Positions 51,601 to 60,600 of a stretch of 64,000 nt of DNA are shown piece by piece; the first letter of the stretch is position 1; the number at the start of each line of letters is the position of its first letter. A model generated the notes under the pieces. It saw only the letters and a program-made list of their open reading frames with translations. It did not search any database and was not told where the DNA came from. Origin of the DNA: Phalacrocorax aristotelis (taxonomy: Eukaryota > Chordata > Aves > Suliformes > Phalacrocoracidae); assembly GCF_949628215.1 (NCBI RefSeq), contig NC_134276.1, positions 12,241,690 through 12,305,689 of the forward strand, read 5' to 3'. The position numbers and the translations under genes are program-made.

Positions 51601-54600
51601 TTTCCTCATCTATCGGCGACAGCGCTGATGCAGCCAGACCGCATAGGTATGTTCATTAAGTTATCTTGGTGGTGTGGCATGCACAGAGATCAGGCGGCCA
51701 AAAGAACAGTTCATGAGATGCTCTGCTTTGCACAAGGGAGCCTGAAACCATGGAAACCTTGTGGACCTGGTGTAGCTGAGAATTCAGGCTGGGCTACTTT
51801 TCTAGGAAGGTGCTATAAATCAAATATGTATGTGCACCGAAAAGTGGAGGCTTCAATGATCCTGAGATAGGCAGAGCAGCAAGCAGAGAGATAGCTCACA
51901 GAATTTCCATAACTCTCAAAACAAACTTTTTTAGCAAAGATAAAATTCACTCTATGTAGGTGGTCAGCATCATGTAAGGTAGTTTAGGACTTCAATAACA
52001 GATTGTCAGTAATAATCTTTAGGAGTTTCTTCAGAAGCTTATACATTAAAGATACTTTTAATTCTCATGTATAAGCCAGTGATACATTCTTCAAACTCGG
52101 AGGAGGTGAATTGTTTGTTGGAGACATCAGATAAGCTTCATGACAAAGAGAGCAACGTTACTTTTCTTTACATTGGTGCAATTCTGTTTTAATTAACAGA
52201 GTCATCAGAATTGTACAAGGCTATGTCAAGGGCCATTCTTAGCCAGAGCATCTGGTGGAAATATCTGTTGGCCTTGTGTACAAGCCAGGTTAAACCTCTG
52301 GCACTGGTGTCTTTAAGACAGCAGATTCTTTTCTTGTGGATATCCCATATATTTCCACCATCTGTCGTGAAACTGCACTGCAGGACTCACACTAAACAAT
52401 ATATTCTGGGAGATTATTAATTTTTGCCAGCTAATCTTCTCTGGCAATAGGGGAAATTGAATGAATTATCAGATCTTTTCAATCACCAACACATGTGATT
52501 TTCCGTTCTCCATTAGCCTGATTACACCAGACAACTGCAGGGGCTCAGTGGACAGTCTCATGCACCCAAGGCTGGCACAGTGGCTCTGTGCTCAGGGACA
52601 AGGAAACAGCATCTCTGAAACACACACCCTGTTTCTCTATGCCTTTATCAGTGTTTGCAGTGCACACTCCTCCTATGTCTTCTCCTGCTCCCTGTGGGCG
52701 TACCTGCAGCGTTGGCAACACTGGTGGAGGCTTACTGGCAAGTTCGTGTCTGCTGCCAAACATCTAATTGCTTTTCAGAGCTCCCTTGGCTAAGCTAATC
52801 TAGCTCAAATAGTTAGAAGTAGTTTATGGAGATTTCTGAGTGAAGATGGAGCAGGCTAGTGTTTCCTATGGAGCAAAAAGTTACTTGCTGACTTATGGAT
52901 CTCCATTTGTGTCTGTATTCACATTTTGCTTTTAGTTAAGAGCCTGTTGTAATGTAGGAGTTATAGGCCACAACCCTGCAGTGTCTTATGTGCATGTTTA
53001 CTCTTGAGTGTGTGAAGGTCAGCCTGAATGCACATCCTCTTACATCTTGGGACCACAGAGCACGTGGTGACTAAAGATGAGTGGTGCATATCCATTTCAT
53101 CAACTAGTTTCTCCTTCAATCCCCTTCATTTTTCAAAGCCAGTGAGCTCTATGTGATATAAGAATCCCCTCTCTTGGCCTTCCATACAGCATCATGGATT
53201 AGGTTTGTTTCAGGACAGACGAGAGATGTACAAGGCACAGGACCTAATTTCCAAGCTGCTTTTAAAATTTTTTTGAATTGCCTAATTCTCATATGCTTTC
53301 CTTTCCAGGCACATTCAAAGTGGTTTGCAGGACTTTTGATCACTTTGTCGGTGGAATGAAACATCTCTACGAGGTCAGCAGCTGCCGTAATAACACCCGA
53401 GCCCAGCAGTGGCACGGAGCCATGAGGCTGTACTACATCGCTGCGGAGGAGGTGGAGTGGGATTATGCCTCAAATAAGAGCTCAGTACCGAAGATATATA
53501 ACATCAGCAGCAATGAGGAAAGGTACCCACAACAAAAAATGCTTGTGTGCATGGGTCAAACTCATAGCAGAGGGGGGACTTTGAAGCATCCTTTCACGAA
53601 GCCAGCCTCAAACATTTTAGGAGGCATTCTTCACCAAACAAAATAAGAGGAAATGTATTTATAAAGTGACAGCCTCTCAGACTAGACTAGTTCATAGGCA
53701 GTATTTTCAAATGCCTTCATCTCAGAGTGTCTTGTGATACTGTTGAGCCCAAGAAGGCTTCCAAATCCCTAAACCCATGTGTACATTCCCACCTGTGGCT
53801 TAACCCTAAAATGATGTTCCTCAACCCCCTCCTCTCCCTTCCTCACTCTCCCCAGTCTCTCCCTCCCAGTGCTCTGGTTTTCACCAAGAAGAAACCCAGG
53901 TACCTGACCCAGATGTGAGACCCTGCAAGCAGGCAGATGTATTAGAGAGGAGCAGAGCCTGCTTCACTTCAGTGTGGTAGCCCCTGGCAACCCCAGGAAA
54001 AGTCTACACTGTGCTGTGCTAAGGAATAAAAAGCATGTGCAGAGGATATGTGTTCCAGATCATATTGCTTAGGGATGTCTCTGGGACCACTTTGGTGAAC
54101 ACAGAAAGGAACAAGGAACATATTTCAAAAATAAACCTTAGAAAAGTGGCTGGGAAACTGCACCCTGTAAAAATGAGGAGTATGGTGAAGTCAGTAGAAA
54201 ATATACCTGAAAAGTCACAGGTGATGAAGCATGTTTAAAGAAAATATTAACTCCAGTATTGTCAAAGGCTGCTGTTGCACACAGAGTATATTATACAGTA
54301 AGCAGTATTCCTGGGGCACTTTTTGTTTTTATGTAGTACGATGTGAGCCAACCTGGAAACTCCCCTGCCAGAGGCACCTTGGAGATGAGCTGCCAGGAGA
54401 CAGAGCTGCTCTCAGAAGAGGGTGAATGCTCTCCTCCAGAGCTGGTGCCGAGTGTCCTCTGCTGGTGACTCAGCCCTCTGGGATCCCACAGGAGCAGCAG
54501 CAAACTGTGGGTGACTGCATCAACCTGGAGGCCACAAAAAAGCATCCTCTGCCAGATGCAGAACGGGAAATAAATTTCTCACTTCATCTTCATGCTGTGA

Positions 54601-57600
54601 AAGCATCCAGCCCTGTGCAGTAGACAGCAGCAGGAGGGCAGGATAAAGCAGCCCCCTCTTATCTCAGATGACGGCATTTTCTTTTGCAAGGTTAGGCTTT
54701 AGTTATCATCTCCCTGTGGCTGATTAATAGCCAAGATAGTGAAAGCAGCCATTGTGATGAAGGATTCAGGTTTTCAGGGACAAACAGTATCTTTTATTGG
54801 AGCAGAGGATGCAGTTGGAGAAAGTGGCGAACCCGCTCTTAGCTTGAACTTTATCTCTGCTCCAACAGGTCTGGTGAAGGATTTGTGTTCCCAAAAGTTT
54901 GTGGTGAGTGCAACATATACTCAGCTTTACCTGCTTGAAGAGGGTGTGCATTTAGTCAGGATTATCAGTGTTGTTATTTGCCGTTTAAAATCTCTTGCAG
55001 CATGCAGGGCTTCACATCAATCAGCACATTGGACCAAGCCATATATTCTTATAATGTCTATCATGAATTAAACGACAGTTACTAGCCTTTAGATGTGCAA
55101 GGTTTAGAGCTTTTCATTTTTGCCTTTTTATTTTGCAGCTATGGGCATGTTTTCCTGAGTCAAGCAGAAGATCTGATCGGTTCAAAATACAAGAAGGTGG
55201 TTTACAGGGAGTACACAAACAGCAACTTCACTCAGCGCAAAGTGAGGACAGAGGAGGAGGAACACTTGGAAATCCTGGGCAAGTAGCTCTCATGGCTCAC
55301 AGACCGAGCCTGATAAGTGAGAAGATTGCTTTCCAAAACCAGACTCCAAAAGAGTTTTCCCAGCTTTGTTAAAATGGAATAAGGAGTTCCTTAAGGAGTA
55401 ATAACAGGGAGGATGCAAAACTGACAATTCCAGGAGTTGCCTTAACATCAGAGCCATGTAACATGGTAGAGGCTCTTGTATGTAAAGTCAATATTAAGGG
55501 GCTGGATTTATATCTGAAATTGGGCAAGACAAAATGTTGCACCTGTCATAAAATAACCATCAACTCGTGTTTTTTATGTGATGAGAAGTGAGCAACAACT
55601 AGCCATAAAGTAGTCAACACTCTAGGAATTTCCTTTTTCGCAGTGCAAAATTAAAATAGTAAAAAAAAAAAGCCATTACTAGTTTAAGAAATACAATTTT
55701 GAGATACAAAAAACATCCACAAAAGTTTTCCTTAAAAACAAGCTGTCCAAAGACCTGTCTCCAAAGTGAACATTTCTTCTCTTTGACTGAAAAGAAAAAG
55801 ATTATTTATATATATGGAGCTTCCCATCAGCTGACAAAGCAGGCCAGTTTTGAAGGCTTCACTGAAAGAACAGAAATGCCTGAGGATTTTGAGAAAGACC
55901 ATGGCTCCTTTCCTGGCACAAGCTACTGGAAGTCTGTAAAATTCAGAAAAGCAACATTAATCACCAACATTTTCTGTTTTAATTTAGGGCCATTGCTCCA
56001 TGCTGAGGTTGGTGACTCTGTTCTGATCATATTTAAGAACAAAGCCAACAGGCCTTATTCAATAAGTGCACATGGTGTAGAAGAAGTGGGTTGTGAAGAG
56101 CAACCTGAGACACCAATTACCCTCCCTGGTAAGGATGTTCGGGGTTTTGTGGTGGTTGTTTGTTTTTTTTTTTTTAATATGTGCTACAAAAGCCATATAG
56201 AAAAGCATTTTAACACATGAATGCTAATCCCTCTTTCAAGCTAACACATACCTATATGTTCTTCCAGACATAATATGGTTAGCATTTATTCGGATACCAT
56301 TCTGTGTTGTTATACATGTAGGTTCTTCATCAACTGAGCATGTCTGGGCAGAGAACTAATCCTTGATCTATCAGGGATAGAAACAGGAATGTAATATCAC
56401 TGGACAACCTCCAAAAAAGGCAGAAGCAGACCCACAAACATGGCAAGAGAAGTGTAAGCCAGCGCTGCATTTGCTCCAGATTGACACTCTAACAACATTT
56501 TAAAAACAGAGAAATTCAGTGGTAGAGTTACAGTTGGCAATGTTAACTCTGCCTCTCTCTTAATGTATGCAGAATTGGCATGTGCATTCAAAGCTGACCC
56601 ATAACATACAAAATATCACTGTCATGTGATTTGAAGAAGTGTACCAAAATGCCTCAGTTTCTAGTGAGGAAATAGTAGAAAATAGTACACACAGCATTGA
56701 AATTTTTCATATAGAACAATATCTGTTAAAATTTTTGTACTTCAATTTTTATCTTGGGTCTTATGTTCTAGTAGGAAGCCAAACTCAAAACCGGGCGTTA
56801 TAGTCAATCCAAAATGTACATACCTTTTTTGTTTTTACTCATGCAACCTTTTTCACAGTATTTGTGAACTTCAGTGTGAAAATAAATGAAAAGAAGTTCT
56901 GATGTACTAAACCTTTCTGGAAGCTGAAATCTCTTTCCTGTAGGTACCTGTATCGATACAGTCCAATCACACACGAATTCATGGCCAAATGTGAGCCAGT
57001 GTCTGCCTGCTTGATTTTGATGAATGAATACCTGTGGTTAATATATTAGGAAAACCCTAAACCTGGAGCTGATTTATATGATTCCCTTGTTTTGTTATTT
57101 GCTCCATGATGTTGATGCAATTTTGTCGTCAGTTGAGGTGTAACTGGAAACTTTACTGTCATGTCTCCTGTGTCCACATGGGAGCAGGCTCGGTATGAGT
57201 TAGATGGGGGAAGATGCCTGCATTTGACAGCAAATCAAAGGAAAGGGCTCTTCAGCAAGATCTAAGGAAAGCCCTTTCCTTAGGAGTTTGGAAGCAGCAA
57301 TTAACACGGAAAACAAGTCCCTCAAAACAAGAATAATTCCTGGGCACTCCCCATCTAGGAAATTCCAAGATAATTAGCAGACAGTATGACAGTATGCTCC
57401 TGATTTTAAACTACTTAGTAAATTTCACTTTGATTGATGTGGCGTTTCAGACAGAAAACTGCATGAAAAAGTTGAGGTAGTGCAAAAAAGAGCACTTTAA
57501 GCAGAGTAAATTACCTCTGATGGAAGCCACCAGTATCATCTTGAAATCCTCGCTGTCTGTCTTCCTAGGTCAGGCTGGACTGCTCACCCCAAGTTCCTCA

Positions 57601-60600
57601 GAGCCCATCTAGTTCTACTAAATCCTGAAACAGTCATCAGGCAGATTTATGTCCTGCTAAACTTTGCTCCTGACAGCACTTCCAGCTCCTAAAGAGACTG
57701 TGGGTGGCATGGTAAACACATGCCAGGAGCAGATCCATAGCAGCCTGAGCCAAAACAGCTCTCAGTTGCCACAGCTTTGCCCTCTCCCTGCCCATTCCTC
57801 CATTTACCAGGCAGCAAAGAGGAGAAAATATTCATTCTTCTTTTGTTTATCAGCCTTCTCAGGGGTTATGCTTCTTTTGCACTTCAAAGATGGGTCTTTG
57901 ATGCCATCTGAAGTGTCTCAGGTTTTAAGTAGAGTGGAGATTTTTCCAACTACAACCTCCAATCATCCTGAAGTGAGGAGTAAAAAAAGCAAGGAAGTAG
58001 TGAAGGACCATGGCCAGGCTTTCTTCTCACATCACTCATACATCACAGGTGATGATATGTAGGTGAGATAAAGGTGGATGACAAACTGTTCACTGGTGTA
58101 TATCTCCAAGGCATGAATACCTGTGAGATTGATGGGCTTCTCATCAATGTTTTCTGCCCTATTAGTGTAGTGTTGTGTCTTGAATGCCTTTCTGATCTCT
58201 GCTGAAGGACATAAACCCATGCTACAATGAACAGAAGGTGCTTATCCTGTAAGATTAAATGATATTGCAACATTTACATGAGACTCAACTCATTAAGTAT
58301 GATATTTGAGAGTCACCATTTCTTTTTTTGTAGTTACTGCCATAAAGTAAAACCCACTACTGCATGATCCATCAAACTGGTGTAGTGGCTCAGTGACATA
58401 AAACTAGGCTCAGTCACTTCATAACTATTTAAGCTTGAAAATTCTCCTTTGCCCTGATGCCCATGGCTGTTGACAGCTGTTGGGCTGTGGCTGTACTAAG
58501 ACCATGGCCAAGAGTTCTTTGATTTCCTTGTTTTCTCCTGACTCATAGCATGTCCCCAGCTGTTCTTGGCTTTTGTCACCCTGGAAGACTTTTGGGCCAG
58601 AGACGGCCTAGTTCAAATTTTCTTCACCACTGAAAACGGCAAGCTGTTGACCACATCTTGGTCTCCTACACTCCCCTGCAGTACCAACAAAAAAACAAAG
58701 CAGGGAAACACAGCACAGGCCGTTCATCTGAACTTGTGTTTGTGTTCAGTGTAGAGAACTGATTTTCACCCAAATAGACAATTTCCTCATCAGACTCTTT
58801 TTTTTTAAATCAAATCAGAGGTCAGGAAATCTCTGCTCAGGGAGGACATGGCAGAAGTGATGGCTTTCAGGAAGGGACAGGGGTTCTCCAGTAACTGCTG
58901 AGGAGAGGGGGCTTAGCTGGAGGAGGGAAAGACTCCCTTGTTGCTCTCAGTCAGAAGGTTGGTACATACTCACCTCTCCTGGCCCAGAGCTGATACACTG
59001 CTGCAGCACCGTCTGCAAAATCCCAGGGGCAACTGCAACAATTCGGTGCCCTTTTCAACCAAGAAAGTCCAGGAAATATTTTCTGGAGCTTGGCTCCTTA
59101 CTCCTTCAACTGACCTCAAGCATTGGCATCCAAGATCATTGATCTGCTACAAGTTTTGCCCATGGAGAAAGATGAAAAGTCGTATCTCCAAACGTCCCTC
59201 TGGGAGATGCCACTGTTGCCAGCATCATTTGCAGACCTCCTTTCCTGGGGGCTATCTGCCTTTGTTTACGCCATTGGAACCTCACTGACCTCCTGGAAGG
59301 CAGAATCATGTCTGCATTCCCATTGCTGCATGCTTACACAGATAGTTTTGATACAGATCATTTTCTGATGAGGAGGGAGCAGATCTCGGTTACATACTAT
59401 TCAAAGCCTCTAATACCCAGCTGCCCTTGGTAAAATTGTTCTCTCTGTTTCAGGGGAAATAAACACCTACAGGTGGAACGTTCCAGAACGATCTGGCCCT
59501 GGTAAAACAGACCCAAACTGTATCACATGGGTTTATTATTCAACAGTGAATTTTGTAAAGGTAACCAAGGAATGGTCATTAAAGATTACATTGCTCTGGA
59601 TAAAGCATGCTGCCTTGCATAATGTTTCTGAAAGGATCCTGCTTCTCATTTATGTGAGGACCACAGGGTAGAGGAATGATTTAGAGTTAGATGCTTTGTC
59701 ATCTTTGGTAACAGTTGCACATGCCTGGGTAATCTAATCCACTGAAATCCCCAGGGATGCACCATGGTAATGTGATTCCCGCCCTAAAGAATAGTTGAAG
59801 GGATTTTGGGTGAAGGCAAAACATTGGTTTGTACATTAACACAGGGACATGGAGAGAAAGATACCTCTAATCAGACAGAATCACGATTTTTTTCTCATCT
59901 GATAGGAAAATGGAATTTCATCTTTCTTTAATCTGTAGTTCATCTGTACCTATTTCATAGCTGAATGAACTAGAATATTTGTAACACATATATTTTTTTT
60001 ATTTCAGGATACATACAGCGGTCTGATTGGGCCTCTCGTAGTCTGCAGAAAAGGAATTCTAGATGAAAGAGGTCTAAGAAAAGACATTGATCGTGAATTT
60101 ACCCTTCTGTTTATGGTGTTCGATGAAAATGAATCCTGGTATTTGAAAGAAAATATTGAAACATACCTTCATAAGAATCCTGATGATTTTAATTCCACTG
60201 AGAACTTTGTAGAAGGCAACAGCATGCATGGTATGTAGGACTCAGTAGCAGCAGCCAAGAGGACAGAGGTTTCTTTTTCACAGCCCTTTTAGGAAGGCAT
60301 TGGGCTTAGCCTGCAATTACCCAACTTCATATGCTGCAACTCTGGAAACAAAAAGATTTAATGAGGCCCAGCCAACACATTTTTCTAACAAGATAGTTTA
60401 ATCTTATACTCATGGGAAGAGGCTGCCCTGCCAGACTTCCCTTGTCATTTGGGACCTGCGTTCCTTGTGAGCTTGTTTAGTAGGAGCATAAGGATGACAT
60501 TTCAAAATAGTGGCTGTAGTAGCAGCCAGACCAGGAGCCGGGCAGAACAGACTGGATGGGGCAGGAACAGCACTGGCAAAGTAAACTTCTCTTTCTACAG

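Noticed and set aside
55283..55284. GT inside GCAAGT as the exon 13 donor
   Set aside because: It would add GCAA to the exon and shift the frame into exon 14, which is clearly read in another phase.
55699..55987. Extension of exon 14 upstream in an open frame
   Set aside because: The added sequence is not family-like, and a good acceptor at 55986-55987 joins exon 13 in phase.
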